Assembly: GCA_963457665.1 (NCBI GenBank)
Contig: OY735201.1
Location: 28,309,548 to 28,373,547 of the forward strand
DNA length: 64,000 nt
Reading direction: 5' to 3'
From: Thysanoteuthis rhombus
Taxonomy: Eukaryota > Mollusca > Cephalopoda > Oegopsida > Thysanoteuthidae
Made by a program: the position numbers and the translations under genes. The notes beneath the pieces were generated by a model, which worked only from the letters and a program-made list of their open reading frames with translations, ran no database searches and was not told the origin of the DNA. Positions 36,683 to 50,062 of the stretch are shown piece after piece (the first letter of the stretch is position 1; every line of letters begins with the position of its first letter).

Positions 36683-36769
36683 GCAGCAATCCTTCTATGT
36701 GTCCAATTGAAACCAATGGAGTACAAAGGTATTCCCAGACTACTTTTGTCAGTCACATACACACACACA

Positions 36770-36826
<57 letters not shown>
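36615..36826. repeat. Two TA microsatellites separated by about 95 bp
   Basis: TA runs at 36615-36677 and 36772-36826; the second is preceded by a short CA run. They abut the homologous promoter region of unit 4 and may mark a duplication edge. Confidence 0.9.
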
Positions 36827-36829
<3 letters not shown>

Positions 36830-36939
36830 AATTAAGAAATGGTTAAGAAATCTTCCAAGGGCTAAAAAAAAAAAAACCTCAAAACCTGTCTGGCAATTGA
36901 TGTCCTACTAAAGACTGTATGCGGAAGATCAATCTGCGC

Positions 36940-39335
36940 TATTAAAGCAATCTCAGTGTAAAGGGAGATCAGTTACCAGCATCTTTGAATAAGTAGCTTG
37001 ATATTCATTTTTCAATTTGAGATCATTTTTAGACTTTTTAGTGACCTAATGATGGAAAAGGCGTTAGCCGTTCCTGGCTTGCAATATGTGAAATAGACTT
37101 AGACGCGTTAAGCACCTGAAGTAGCGTCACTCTCTCCAATTTTTCCGCCTACGACACCTGGTAATCCCCAAGCAGTCATATATCTAAGTACCAACCAAAA
37201 TTGACGTTGTTCAACATCGGTGGTCACACAAAAACCGGTGTATCAAATGTGATCTGACAGAGGCTTTGCTGAGACTTTATTTGTTGTAGTGATTTCCATG
37301 TTTAAATGTATGAAAACTTCCAGATAGGAATATTCAAGCTGACATAAGTATACATTTTGTAGAAACCATACACAGATGATATCTTCGGTCTCTTTTTGGA
37401 CGCATACCATTCAGGTAAGCATCACTAGTTTTAATCTTAAGATTCCCAGTAGTCATCAGTGAATGTTCAATTATATAAACTAGCAAAATACTCAAATTAT
37501 CGACGGTGATATTTCTTTCTGTTTATTTCAGCCTTCTGAATAATGAACCTGTTCATGTGAGTTTTATAATTTTGCTGATGGGGACATTTTCTACCCACTA
37601 TTTGAAACAATGAGTCATCCATTTAGTTTTGGTTACATATTGATATGTTAGGTTCATTATAAAAGTGATCATATATTGGGAAATGACTCAGGCTCATTGA
37701 AATGATGCAGAGAAAACTTAGGCATTGATTATCGCCATATTCATTTTGGACATGTACACTTGGAAATTTTAGTAGTTCCCATTCTACAATCAGTGAAGAA
37801 TTTGATAAACTTCTGGGATTGAAAACTAAACTGCATGTACACTGTGAACACTGAAGTACAATATGCATTATATTTAGATCAGTGGAAAACAGAGCCACAA
37901 TAATGGGACACCCAGTGAAGATGAAATTCATTACAGCAGCAATGGTCAGCATTAGTGGCTTGTTAACAATTACTAAATTGATCGTGAAACTAGGGGTGCC
38001 ATGAAATTACAGAAATTTCCAAGGATAACAACAACATCTTATTTTCGTGGTTTGTAAAGATGGTTTGCTTTTTTTTTTTTTAATTAAAGATATATGTATG
38101 AAGCAATTGAGGTTCGGGATCTCAACACTGGTCTAAATGGAAGCAGAGGTGTTCTGCTATCCATTAATAATTAGTTAACACAGTTTTTATCCTGTGAATA
38201 CAGTATACCAATATATATTGTACATCAAGTACAAAATACCAGAAGGTGTAATACAAATGTATAATCTTAAATTTCACACTCTTCTTGCAATTCACATCTG
38301 AAGAGACAAAATGGCAACCCTTTATCTTATTTTTTCGGCCTTGCTTCGAATATAAAGTTTACTCATAACAGAATTTGTCTGCAGTTGATCAGTCTGGCCC
38401 AGTGATAGACGGCTAGCCTCCAGTTTGGTGGGCCATTGTTCGATTAACCGTCAAGTCATATCCATGACTCAATGAATTGTACTCAATACTGATCATTCAG
38501 TAAAATAATTGAATATAGAAATCCAAAGAGGCTTTTGTCCATCTGTCTCAGTCTGTCTACAAGATATTTATGAAAATTATCAATGAGTGTTGAAGATGTG
38601 GAGCTAACAGTCTATACAAGTGGTGCTTAAATTATTTGGTGGTTCCATGCACAGGTAGCCCAACCACAAGTAGTTACGTCGTCCCCACATAATATTTCCA
38701 AAAGTTCAGTAAGATATTCGGATTAATTTTCTGGGGGTTGAGTCAATGTAGTATGTGAGAAAGGCCTACATTCACCGATTGTTCTGAAAATGCTAATCTG
38801 ACTGGTATATTCCGGGGGGAGGCTAAGAAAGAATAGATTAAAATTTGATGTGAATCTAATAATTTACCACAGTTACCACCCTGCATTGCAGTTATTTGCA
38901 AAGTGATTTTTCATCCTATTTTTAGTTTGAAATGCTGCATTCTACCTTGCACTTCAAGTGGATTATATAAATTGGTATTTTATTAAACCAATGGAACTTG
39001 TCTCAATGAAATGTAGAGACGGAAATAAGTATCAACAACCAGGGACACAAACAAATATCAACAAACATGAATGTAGTTGACTTTTATCAATATTGCAATT
39101 TATTCAAAGCATTGAATTTATATTTCGTTTTACAGCCTACATTTGACATGTGATTGTTTTGAATGCTGCTCTATATGTTTTAATGGGATGGCAAATAAAT
39201 CTCTCCACCTTGTTGTCTTTAGAAATTTTATCTGGAATAGGAATATATCCAACCTATCGTATGAAATTGAAGTATCTATTTTATTCATATTTTTAGTTAT
39301 TACATTGAGCAGCTTTTCTAATGCCTTCTTTCAAG
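36940..39335 (+). pseudogene. Suckerin-like unit 4, promoter and signal exons only
   Basis: The promoter region is conserved (TATTAAAG at 36940; GTCTGGCAATTGATGTCC just upstream). The first-exon donor has changed to ATAAGT. The ATG exon (38311-38350) begins ATGGCAACCC but has lost its acceptor (GCAG to GCAA) and its donor (GT to AT). A SINE remnant follows at 38380-38530. The 39-nt exon (39297-39335) is intact with TTTTTAG acceptor and CAAG|GTAAAA donor and codes VITLSSFSNAFFQ. No repeat-coding exon was found in the next 6 kb on this strand, so the unit is headless for protein. Confidence 0.8.
38380..38530 (+). repeat. SINE remnant in unit 4
   Basis: TGGCCCAGTGA at 38395 and TTCGATTAA near 38440 are a diverged A box and B box at the same intron position as the SINE of unit 1. 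Confidence 0.5.
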
Positions 39336-40641
39336 GTAAAATACTTGATTAACCTTTTGATGTTTAGGATTGTGTTCAAGATTATCGTAGAATCTTTTTT
39401 ATTCATTGAAAGTTTCTACTTTTGTTTGTTTCCGTTGTAAATTGTTGTCTTAAATTTTCTCGCTTTTACCGCTTTCTTCTTGGTTTGCTCCAATTTTGAA
39501 ATATTTCAATCGATCAGCATTTTGCTTTTAAAGGTAAGTGTCATTAACACTAAGAGAATTTCCCGGGGGAAACGTTGTTGGAAACTGAGAAAAATTAGAT
39601 AACCAGCTTATATCAACATGTCGACTGAGTATATGCCGAACAAGTGTGGGAGTTCAACTGTCTCTTCCACTAGTCAACAGTTTTGAAATCCAGACCTAAC
39701 GTGAAAAAGGGGAGAAAACTCCTGAATCCGAAGTCATGTGCGACGCTCCCACTGGAGAGAAAGATACCAATTCATCAACATCAAATTCAGATAATACGCC
39801 AAGAAAAGGTTCGAACACATCAAAATTTATCTTTATTTACAACATTATTCTCCACCTTGGCATGGGAAATAGTTATAGCAGATAACAGTTACGCCTATTA
39901 TTCTTATAAATTTTACATCAGTATTTTGATTTCCTTTCTTTCATTTCGCTCACCCGTTCACCGTTTCAGCTTCTCACAATCACTCTCTTTATCATTCTAA
40001 CATCTTTTACGCATTTTTTTACTCTCTCCCTACCTTTGTTTCGTATTCTCAGTTCTTTCCTCGATTTTTTCCTGTCCATGTAAATCTTGATATCCGTATG
40101 GCATAGTCTGTCAGTCGCATTGGTCGGCTTGCCTTTGTTAACATTGGTCAATGTTTGAAAACGATATCAGGAACGGGTCACACTATTTTTGAATGCAAAC
40201 AAAATGCACACACACACACAACACATATTTATTAGACCTCTTCTGCTTTAATTCCTCACAGATGACACTCTCTACTCTTTTTTTTTTCAAAAAAATGCTG
40301 ATCAAGTACCGAAATCGCTGAAAGAAATCTTAGCTATGGTGCTCAGTCATCAAATGGTTTCTTCGTGGTTGATTATATATGCTGAAAGATGTTGATATCT
40401 GCAAGTGTCAAGAGAGATTTATTGATGAAGTTGTTCATTGTATTTTGGGATACGTTCAAGTTTTCTGACCTTCTTGTCACTTCATCGAATAATTATGCAT
40501 TCTAACTCACGGTTGAGGGAAAAAAAACTTACTACGAAAAAACTTATTACATCGAAGTAGATGACTACTCCATATTATGGAATTTCCAGTTCAACAAAAG
40601 TCGAGTTCGTTACAAGGATGTATTTGTATGGAATGTACTCT

Positions 40642-40644
40642 TCT

Positions 40645-40697
<53 letters not shown>
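40642..40697. repeat. CT microsatellite
   Basis: A short C run followed by a pure CT run. Confidence 0.9.
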
Positions 40698-40699
<2 letters not shown>

Positions 40700-41199
40700 C
40701 TTCCATTACATTTATGTTATAGTGTTTCAACCATACTAAGGCTACAATAACTATTAAGATTGAATAAGATGAACAAATCAATTATTGATTACAAAGGTAC
40801 AAATATTATTAGATATATTCATGTTTCAAATCTCAAACATTCCAATCTCTGCAGTATTGTTTAACTTTCTTTTCACTAATTCATTTAGCAATTGGAAATC
40901 TGCGATCCTGTCAGTGAGACATTGCATTCCAATCCAGGATCAGGCTCCTAATTTGAAAAACCCTTCTTTCCTTTCTTTTCAGGGGATCTCAGAGACATTC
41001 TTTCATTTTGGTAATGCTCGAATTTACACACGAGTCATTTCTATATCTTTATATTTTAAATGACAAAACAATGGAGATTTACTTATTTTTCTTTGACTTC
41101 ATTATTTCTTTTTAATTCTCATATTTGACTTGTATCGATTTGCACAGTAGTTTTAAATTGTTTTTGCTCCATGTTTCATGTAAACAGCCTAAATCATTT

Positions 41200-41464
<265 letters not shown>

Positions 41465-41819
41465 GATTTTAGGGCATTTATTAAATTTTTTGTGTGTGGA
41501 ATTTAGTAGCAAAGTAATTATACTATTGCCTCTACCATGCCTAGCAAAAATCATGGAATACCTCATACAAACTAAACTTAAATAAGATATATAAGAAAAA
41601 AAATTTGAACTTACTGTTGAGGGAATGATTGAGAACTCATTTAAAATCCTAAATTAAATACCAGCACGAATCCAAGTTTGTAAATCGATCTCGTGAAGTG
41701 AGGAGAGAAAAGATCTTGCAGACCTTAACCAGCAGTAGGACTCGCTTAATTTAGATGAAACATGCTTTAAACAGGATAGTTGTCAATCGAAACAACAGAA
41801 ATAGTGATAAAACTCCTTC

Positions 41820-42660
41820 GTTGAATGAATCGAACACGGCCTCTGGCAAAATATGTTGGTTGCCAGGCCCAATTAGCTGTATCAGAACATTCGTGTACAC
41901 CACTTAAGACACCAACGGTTACGATAGAAAACTCAAAGCCAAATGTCTTGAAAATAGAAAAAGGTACAAATATATTAATAGAAAATAAAGTCAATGCTTG
42001 TAACTATAGGGAATCGGCTGAAAAAAATGGGATTTACGAGTAGAAAAACAAGCACCAACTATTAAAGAGAAGAAAACGAGCTTACATTGCACTGAAAAGA
42101 AGCTATCATGGGATGTTAATGATTCGTTGAAACTGATTTTCAGTGATGAATGATGAACTGGATTGGAACTGCATTTTGTATGGTACTGTTCCAATGAAAT
42201 ACACAAAGATAACTGCCTGAAGAAAACAAGCAAATTAACCAACTCATTTATGATATGAGGTTGTAGGTTAAGTCCCAGGGGAAATAGCAATCATTATCGG
42301 AACACTTAATGCACTTTTGAATATCGAAACTTTCCTCTTTCGATCGATAAAAAATGGCTCTGGTGATGCTGAAACCATTTTCAGAATGATAATGCATTTT
42401 GCCTCAGAGCAAAACATGTTGAAGCTTTTCTTCAGGAAAAGCATATTAACTCAATGGCATGACCGGCAAACGGACTGGATCTCAATCTGAATGGAAATAT
42501 ATGGTAGACTTTGGTCTATGACAAGGTTTTATCCTGTACAGCTGATCAGTCAACCGCTATTCGTGAACTTTGAGACCTTCTTGATGGAGAATGTTGCTTT
42601 TCATTAGCGAAGTCTATGCCTTAAAGAAGTCAGGCCGCCATAATTCATAAGTTTGATTAA
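41820..42660 (+). mobile_element. Tc1-like transposase relic downstream of unit 4
   Basis: Broken frames read KLIFSDE (first catalytic Asp present), then PGEIAIIIGTLNA, then NDNAFCLRAKHVEAFLQEK (second Asp present), then HINSMAWPANGLDLNLNGN. In the family the last block is SPDLNPIENLWW, so the third acidic residue is replaced by Gly. LDGECCFSLAKSMP near 42580 is the usual C-terminal block. Upstream, about 41900-42050, lies the diverged region preceding the catalytic domain. Multiple stops and frameshifts make it inactive. Confidence 0.8.
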
Positions 42661-44384
42661 TTTAATCTAGTTTGTTTGACGTATATTTTATTAATCTAGG
42701 ATACAGCACAAAAATATTTTAAATGTGATATCTACTATCTCTTTATGTTCTATCAAGTATGATAGCTGTTTGAACATTCTTCCAGTGTTGTGATTCAGTA
42801 AGTTTTACTTTAGTGGGGCGGCATAGCCGAACTATTGATCATGCTGTGTTAAAAGTGTCAAATTTGGTATATATATAGATTAATATATTTTGAAGGAATC
42901 TGGATATTGAGTGATTGCAAATTTGCATTCCGAACGCCAGGGTAGCCAGATTCCAATATGTTTGCCAGCGTTCACCGTCAAAGAATCAAGTTCTAATTCA
43001 GGTCCGAATAGTTTGTGATGTTTTTGCATTATTGCTTCCAGAAAGGGCATTCACCCTTTGAGCAATTTTTTGAATTTTTCCTCTCAGTAATTTTTCTGGA
43101 TGGGCCGGGATCCTTTGGCTGATAGCAATGTTAAGTGGGGCTGATGGTGATGCTACCAGAAAGAGGTGCTCTATTATTATGGGGCTTCCCTGACCCCGTA
43201 CGAATAGAGATATGAATATATGATGATTGTTAGCTTGGAGCAGTAGGTTGCAGAATTCTGATCACTAAAACTCTTTGCTACGGGCTGCCACTTTTTTCTA
43301 CAATGGACGCTGGGATGAATTCAGTAATATTTTTTTTGAGAGATTTTCGATCAACTTCCTCAATTAGTAAACCAATTATGACAAAGAAACTCAACACAGT
43401 TGTTCGACTCAATCAGTCCATGTCATCTTCATGCATAACGTGTTCCCAGACGCTTCAGCATCAACACAAGAGCCCTTGATCAACGCTATCATTTTATAAT
43501 GTGGAGCCTGAGGACCATGAGACAGATCACTGGTGATGGCACGCAGTAACACACTGTCGTCAAAAGTTCAGAGGAGAAACCGTCGGTTTGTCGTTGATCA
43601 CAGTACCAAAATCGTTCTCTAGAGTTACCAGATACTGCGTTTTTGGGTTGAAGACTGTTTTGTTAGAGACCATCAAAAGAGTATAAAATCTGCTAGGGTT
43701 CGTGGATATTGTTTTTATATCAATATAGCGTCACAAATCTCGCGTAACAATGCAACAGACACTGGTGTTAGACAAATGCAAAGATTTATCGTTCGTTAAT
43801 GGGGTGGTTTATGAACGATTGATAAATGATTCCACACTTTATAACACGGATATCTCACTTTAAGATGGATTATTCACGAATAAAACCAGTTTATTACCTA
43901 ATAACAATAGAAAAAACACAATCTAAAATCGATCGATCTTGGACTTCATGTAAAATTGAACAGTCTATGACCATTTACTTTGGTTTATAATTTAACAAAT
44001 GCAATTCCTGCTCTGATTTTGAATGAGTTTTCCTGTAATAACAACAGCAATAGTGTATGTCAAACAGCAGATTTGGAATAATTTTATTTCAGTTAAATGA
44101 AAATTCAACTCGAAGATGTAACTTCGGACTCAATATTGCACTCCTTTAGATCCTGAGCAATTCCCCTACAGAATTATTGTCACTAAGGTGGATGGCAGCC
44201 ATCTTGAATGTAGGAATTCTCTCTTTGAATGATCTCAGTACACTTTCTTCTTTCATTCAAAATATATTTAGGAAACGAAATCCGTTGGATTTTCTTTTTG
44301 TTTACAATTTGTGAGAAGTCAAAATAGATTTTCAATACATTATAATCACCTAAAAGGATTCAAAGATACACATACTCCCTCGCC

Positions 44385-45075
44385 ATCCAGAATTAGAACA
44401 TTTGCATAAAAGTATTTCCAAAGTTAAAATGGCGTAAGGCAATTACCCCTTATTTATATAGAACTCTTCTTTAACCTTCCCAGGCACAAAAAGAATGGTT
44501 AGGATGGTTAGTCAGTGGTAGTTATCAGGTTTCTAGTAGCGGTACATACTAATGTGTGGAAGAGAAAGGAAAAGAGTTTGCATGCTCAAACATTTCCCCA
44601 GTCTTCTAACACACCCATTATCGTTTCAGCTGTTCCTGATAAACAATAGCTGTTAGTCTTTTATTTCCTGTCCCCTGTTCAGTATTCTTGCAGCTCTCAT
44701 TAGCGCTGTGGTGTGCATAGCCTCAATTTTTCCTCTAATATCTAACTTCCCCAATTTTGACTTCAATGTTATTTGACACTATTCTAAGTTCGTTTACTAT
44801 TACTGGCCCTACACTGACCTTCATGTGCCATACCTTCCATCGATCTGAGGAGAGATTTTCTGGTTTCCACTCTATTAAGTGTTTGCTATGATTTAGCAGG
44901 TTTTCTTTTCTATATGCCCAACTATCTGGTCTGGCATTCTTGCTCCCCAGAATCAGAACGTTTTTACAAAAGCATTTTCTAAATTGATATGGAGTGAAGC
45001 AATAATGCAATTACCATCAATGTACATGTGATAAATGTTTTAGCGCTCCCAGACAAAAAAAAAAGGTCAGGATGT
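44385..45075. repeat. Imperfect direct duplication about 555 bp apart
   Basis: 44390-44510 and 44945-45075 share the order CCAGAAT-AGAAC-TTT, then AAAGTATTTCC/AAGCATTTTCT, then ATGG-GT-AGGCAAT/AAGCAAT, then a CCCAG-CA-AAAA and GGATG element. The intervening 435 bases carry an open minus-strand stretch (44735-45010) of unknown meaning; the pattern could be the two ends of an old insertion. Confidence 0.5.
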
Positions 45076-45261
45076 TTACCAAAGTCATTGCAGCTCTTAC
45101 TTGTGGGAGTTTATGAGACTAGGGTCTAAAAGAGATAGGGGACGTCTTTGCGTTGTCTCTATAAACAATTGCTGCAAAACGAAAGCAGAACACCCCACTT
45201 TTTGCCAATTTACTCGAAAAAGATTTTTTGTATCATAATAAAGATTGCTGTTTTTATTTAC

Positions 45262-45345
45262 CATCATCATCATCATCATCATTGATAGTAGTTGTAGTAG
45301 TAGTAGCAGCAGCAGTAGTGGTAGTACTGCTTCTACTGCTGTTGT
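45262..45345. repeat. Trinucleotide CAT then TAG/CAG repeat
   Basis: Seven CAT units followed by about twenty TAG, CAG and TGG triplets. Confidence 0.85.
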
Positions 45346-46024
45346 CTTCTTTACTGAGATAGATTGATGCAACAAAAAACTTGCAAAAAAACGAACTGGA
45401 TGATCCTTCGTTTTGCAAATTTTTAGAATTGGCTGGAAATCAAAAGGAGAAAATTATACATTGTTAAAAAAACCTTGAATTCAACCAGTTTATGCGCAAA
45501 ATCTCCATTGCAGCTCTGATATAAAGTCATAACACGTAAGTGTAAATGATGCAACTGATCAACTCAAAAATATTTCTGTAAACAATTCTAGATTGTACCA
45601 GCCGAGAATCGATGATGATCGTTGAGGCAATTCCTCAATTGACAGAGATTTTTATCTTGGGAGGTTGTCGAAGAATAAATGATTTCAGTACATCATTATA
45701 ACTCTGACCATATAATATTTTTCAAATTTTCTTTTTCGTACCTCTATGAATATCACGAGAAATTATAAATAATTCCGGACAGAGACAGAAAATCTGAAGT
45801 TTCCTCAAACCTAAACAAATAACTGCATTTCAATATAAACAAATCTTTGCAATCGCATACTTTCTCTTGGTATAATATTTAGTAGAAAAAATTGATTAAA
45901 CATCTTAGCTAAAGTTTTTTTTCGTAATTTCGGCACTTCATTGGCGTGTTTCGAATATGTACAGAAATCTGTGAGTTCGGTGGTTTTCGTGCGCCTGTGT
46001 ATGTGTCTGTGTGTGCTTGTATCT

Positions 46025-47530
46025 GTGGATGTGTGTACGTGTGTATGAGACAGACCTCCAAGGCCATATAATGACAACCTAAAAGATCTCTATAAACATA
46101 ACCACTTCATCTTTCAGGGCCATGAGACGCCTCACTAACAGCATATCTACCCATTCTATCTCATCTGCACAGTCAACCTGGTCCTTATCCTAATGGACCA
46201 TGAAACATGTGGTTTACAGAATGTCCATCAAATCCACATCGACCGTTCAATCTACTGGGTCCATATCGTACTGGACCATGAGCCATGTGGTAGACAGAAT
46301 GTCCATCAATTTTAGATGCACTGTACAATCCGTCATGTACAAATCCACAGTACATACCAACGAAATTAGAAAGTCTTAAGTTACATTCATAAGACGGATA
46401 GATTTTGGAAATATTGAGAAAAAATATTGTAAATATTTCGATCGAATTATGAATAATACTCTGTTTGTAAGTAAGGTAACTTGATGGGTAGCATTGCATT
46501 GAATATATTAGACGGTTGATAAGAAATGAAAAAAACAGAATTAAATGGAAAGTAAAGGACTATTGTAATTATACTGTAATTATACCTCTCTTTAAAAAGT
46601 AGATAATCCAAGTCCTTTCCCTTGGGCCCCAAGTTTGCATTTCAAATTTTTTCAGCTATATCTGAGCTGTGCCAATGAACGGAAATTAAGGGCTCTGCTT
46701 TCCATAATAGTAAATTATAGTTTCAAATAGAACTCCCAAGAAATTGCTTTGAAACTGAAAAGTCCAAGTTGTTTCCTTGAACAACCAAGCTTCCACATCA
46801 AATTTTGCTGAGCTTCACCAATGTTTGAGACGGACAGATAAAAGGACTCAGTTGTTTCATATGAATTGATTGCTCTTGACAATTCTAAAATGCACTAAGA
46901 GGCACGCTGTTAATATAGTAAAAGCAATAGAGAAAGGTTACACTAATAAAAAGAATTCTGTAAAAATCTGGTAAAAAATGCTAAAATCAATTAAGTTAAT
47001 CACGAACTATCCCAGGAAAAGGCATTAGCAGAGTTGCTCATTGCAATAACTGAGAAATAAATGGAATTTATTTTTCAGATTATTACTACAAGATGAAAAA
47101 ATATTCATATTCCAGAAAAGATTTTTGTAAAATCATGAGGCAGATAGCATTATATTTCTTCTCATTCAAACATATACAACGGTTTTTTAAACAATCTCTC
47201 GTACGAAATTTCTGCAGAATCTCAAACGGAACAAATCTAAGTCTAACGCGTTAAATAGATTGCTTTATTGATAAAAGTGAAATACATTCATGTTTGTTGA
47301 TGTTTGTGTCTCTATGTTTGTTGACACTTGTTTATCTCTATGTTTATTGATACTTCTTTGTGTCTCTATGCTTGTTTATACTTGTTTGTGTTTCTATGTT
47401 TATTGATATTTGTTTCTTTCTCTATGTTGATACTTGTTCGAGTCTCTATGTTTGTTGATACTTGTTTGTGTCTCTGTGTTTGTGGAGACAAGTTCCATTA
47501 ATTTAATAAATCGGCTTTTAAAATAATGCA
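46025..47530 (-). pseudogene. Suckerin-like unit 5, inverted broken copy
   Basis: On the minus strand, the 39-nt signal exon is at 47049-47011: it follows TTTCTCAG, encodes a VIAMSNSANAFSW-like segment, and its donor GT is lost. The repeat exon remnant covers about 46345-46025, with HSVYHMAHGPVRYGP and HSVNHMFHGPLG modules followed by stops, a third AVSEASHGP module and a final LYGLGGL. No ATG exon was found to the right; recognisable intron ends near 47545. The intron carries an expanded 28-bp minisatellite. Fewer than four module remnants survive. Confidence 0.75.
47287..47490 (-). repeat. 28-bp minisatellite in the intron of unit 5
   Basis: Seven or so units of about 24-28 bases, each TTTGTTGATACTTGTTTGTG then TCTCTATG with small changes. 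Read on the minus strand, one or two units of the same motif (AGAGACAC...AACAAGTATCAACAAAC) lie at the equivalent intron place of units 2, 3, 4 and 6. Confidence 0.85.
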
Positions 47531-47545
47531 GAATACCACATTGTT

Positions 47546-49084
47546 AACTAGAAAGCACTCCAGAGAGTGCATACATCTGCCAACGCCATTGTCACTTAAG
47601 ACTGAATGAAAATCATGTGCAGCAGACAAAAATGAATGAATACATGAATGTGTGAAAAAAAATACTTCTATGATCAGGAGATTTCCTTGAAATTTATCGT
47701 TCAGTTCATGGAAAGCAGAGAGAATATCAGAAATATTGCGTGACGTATAAATCACTACCACGAGTAAAAAGGTACAAAAATATTCTCATATTGTATTATA
47801 AATACATCATATTTTTGTAACTTTTTCCAGTGCGTTGCACTTAATTTACAGTATATTTGTACCATGTTGAAAAACGAACTGAAAACCAACTTTGAATTGG
47901 AAGGGAAGGAATGGAAAGACAAATGCTTGTGATAACTCCACGAAATAGACAATAAACTTGAATTTGAGAGTGGACAAGGATGAACGATATTATACCAAAA
48001 ATTAAGCAACATGAATACAGATTGGCAAAACATCTTGCAGGAAGAAAGGACAACAGTTGTACCAAGGGTTTAACTGTTTCGGACCCATGTGACAGTAAAC
48101 AGTAGGAAAAGACCACACACTGGAAATGAGATTTTTAAAAAAGCATGCCAGTAAGACATGTCAAAGGTTAGTGCATCTGCATTTTTCTTGGGATATGCCT
48201 TTAGTCCATCAAACGACTTATAATGACTAATTATGATTATATTTGTATCACTTCCTCTGGTATATTGTACTCAATTGAAAAAAGCATATGCGCTTTCTAT
48301 GGAAGGAACATATATTATAAATAACAGGTCGTAATTACAAAAATCTTATCAGTGATGTCAAATATACATGGCAAATCATTAGAATGAATACTACACAATG
48401 TGCAACGTACACGACTACATTACATCTCAGAAATATCCACGAAATTTCATTCTTTCTTCCCGAACTTTTACAGATATCGCGTGGAGAGACAGAGGGATGG
48501 AAAGACGTGAAGAGAGACCTTGGGTAATGCATTCATACACCCAGGCACACCTGTCCAACTTCGTTGGTTGAGATAAATGAGGTTTGGTTGAGATGTGTCT
48601 GCAGGATTCAGTACGAACGGATTTGCCTAGAAGCTTACCTAAAAATCTACAACGACGGATCTTAAGAGCTAAGCATTGCACTTGCTAAGAGCTTTGAAAC
48701 TCTCCATATGACGTTCATCTTTTTAAAAGATATAATTCTTATTGTGGACGCTTCCAGTGTCTTTATCCAACCACTGCAACTACAATTCAGATTTCTCTGC
48801 TGATGTTGTTGTCATCATGATTTCTATGTTCAAAGAGAGGACCAACGAGAAAAAACACTTCTAAGCTGTTGTCTGATTGGCCATGCGAGTCAAAACTCTT
48901 GTAAAGGAAACTATGATTGGCTGATGGATTCATCAACTCACTCCTGCTAAAATTGATGGTTTATTCTGCTTCGTTCGATGTAAAAATGTATGTATCGTAA
49001 CACGACTTAAATTGAAAAAGAAATCTCAAGCCTTACAAGCAAAGATGCTGATAAATTTAATCATTGCTATAAACTGATTTCCCT
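47546..49084. other. Intergenic, no gene seen
   Basis: Overlapping minus-strand open stretches at 47755-48116 and 48335-48681 have no recognisable domain or signal, and no ATG exon of unit 5 could be found. Unassigned. Confidence 0.35.
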
Positions 49085-49740
49085 CTGCCAAAATCATCAG
49101 TACGGACCTACACACCTGGTCTTTGTTAGGACATCAATTGCCAAACAGTCATTGATCTTCTTTTTCAACCCTGTTAAGGAGTTTTGATTCAATGAAACGC
49201 ATGATTGCATGAAAACAACTTTATTTAAAGCAAACCTTCGGCAGAGCAAGCTCAGCCTCCAAAAATAGGATCTGATCAGTCCTAAAAAGAAGCGTATACA
49301 TCCAATGCATCCTCTCAATACTAACTTATATACGTGAAACATTGAAGCTAACCAAATGACACAGTGACAAACTGGGAAGCATACAACGTGCAAATGAAAG
49401 AATCATATTCAACCTAACATGGTGAGATCAGAAGAAAGATCAATATATGAGGAAGAGAAAACGAATCTCGGAAATCATAGAATTCATAGAAAAACTCACA
49501 TGGCAATTGGCTGGTCATGTTGCAAGATTGGCGGACAAAAGATGGACATCAAGACTCACAACCAGGATCTCAAGAGAGAACTGAGGCCGGCAGGATTCAA
49601 AATAAAGGACGAACTCGACGAATTCAGAGAGTGTTGGCTCTGTGAAATCCATGATAGAGAGATGTACCGATTCCTTGGGAAGGTCTGTGTCCAATAACGG
49701 ATGTTAAAAGATTGATGATAATTATCATGATGAATGACCT
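49085..49740 (+). mobile_element. LINE reverse transcriptase 3' end, decayed
   Basis: A broken frame reads CILSILTYIRETLKLTK, a stop, LGSIQRANERIIFNLTW, a stop, then SEIIEFIEKLTWQLAGHVAR and LADKRWTSRL. This is the conserved C-terminal region of endonuclease-type non-LTR elements (YGxETWTL, QRAMER, WQWAGHVAR and RWT motifs). The sequence ends in a GATGATAA-rich tail, a common 3' terminus for such elements. Only the 3' end is present, as expected for 5' truncation during insertion. Confidence 0.8.
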
Positions 49741-49744
49741 TCCC

Positions 49745-49972
49745 AGCTACTAAAGATCAGTGCATTCATCGGATTTTGTAACAAATAGACGAAAGTTTTT
49801 TCAAAGATTTTTAGACGAATATTTAAACAAATGATTTCTTAAATCTCATTTTGTGTTGGTTGGAAATTAAGTTTCTTTTGGAAACTTCGATCACATCGAT
49901 GAAAGGTATGTATGTAGACGAGAAATATTATGCAAGAATTAAATAGACAGAGGATGTCTGTAGTTTTTTAAA

Positions 49973-50062
<90 letters not shown>

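Larger units (their letters stand above)
42661..46020. other. Intergenic, repeats and no gene
   Basis: About 43795-43990 resembles the intergenic repeat phrases of copies A and B (CCAGTTTATTACCTAATAAC then AATAGAAAA). An imperfect direct duplication and a trinucleotide run are listed separately. The rest is unassigned. Confidence 0.35.

Noticed and set aside
47287..47490. CRISPR-like array of 28-bp repeats
   Set aside because: Units are directly adjacent without unique spacers, the DNA is eukaryotic, and the motif is an intronic minisatellite shared with paralogues.
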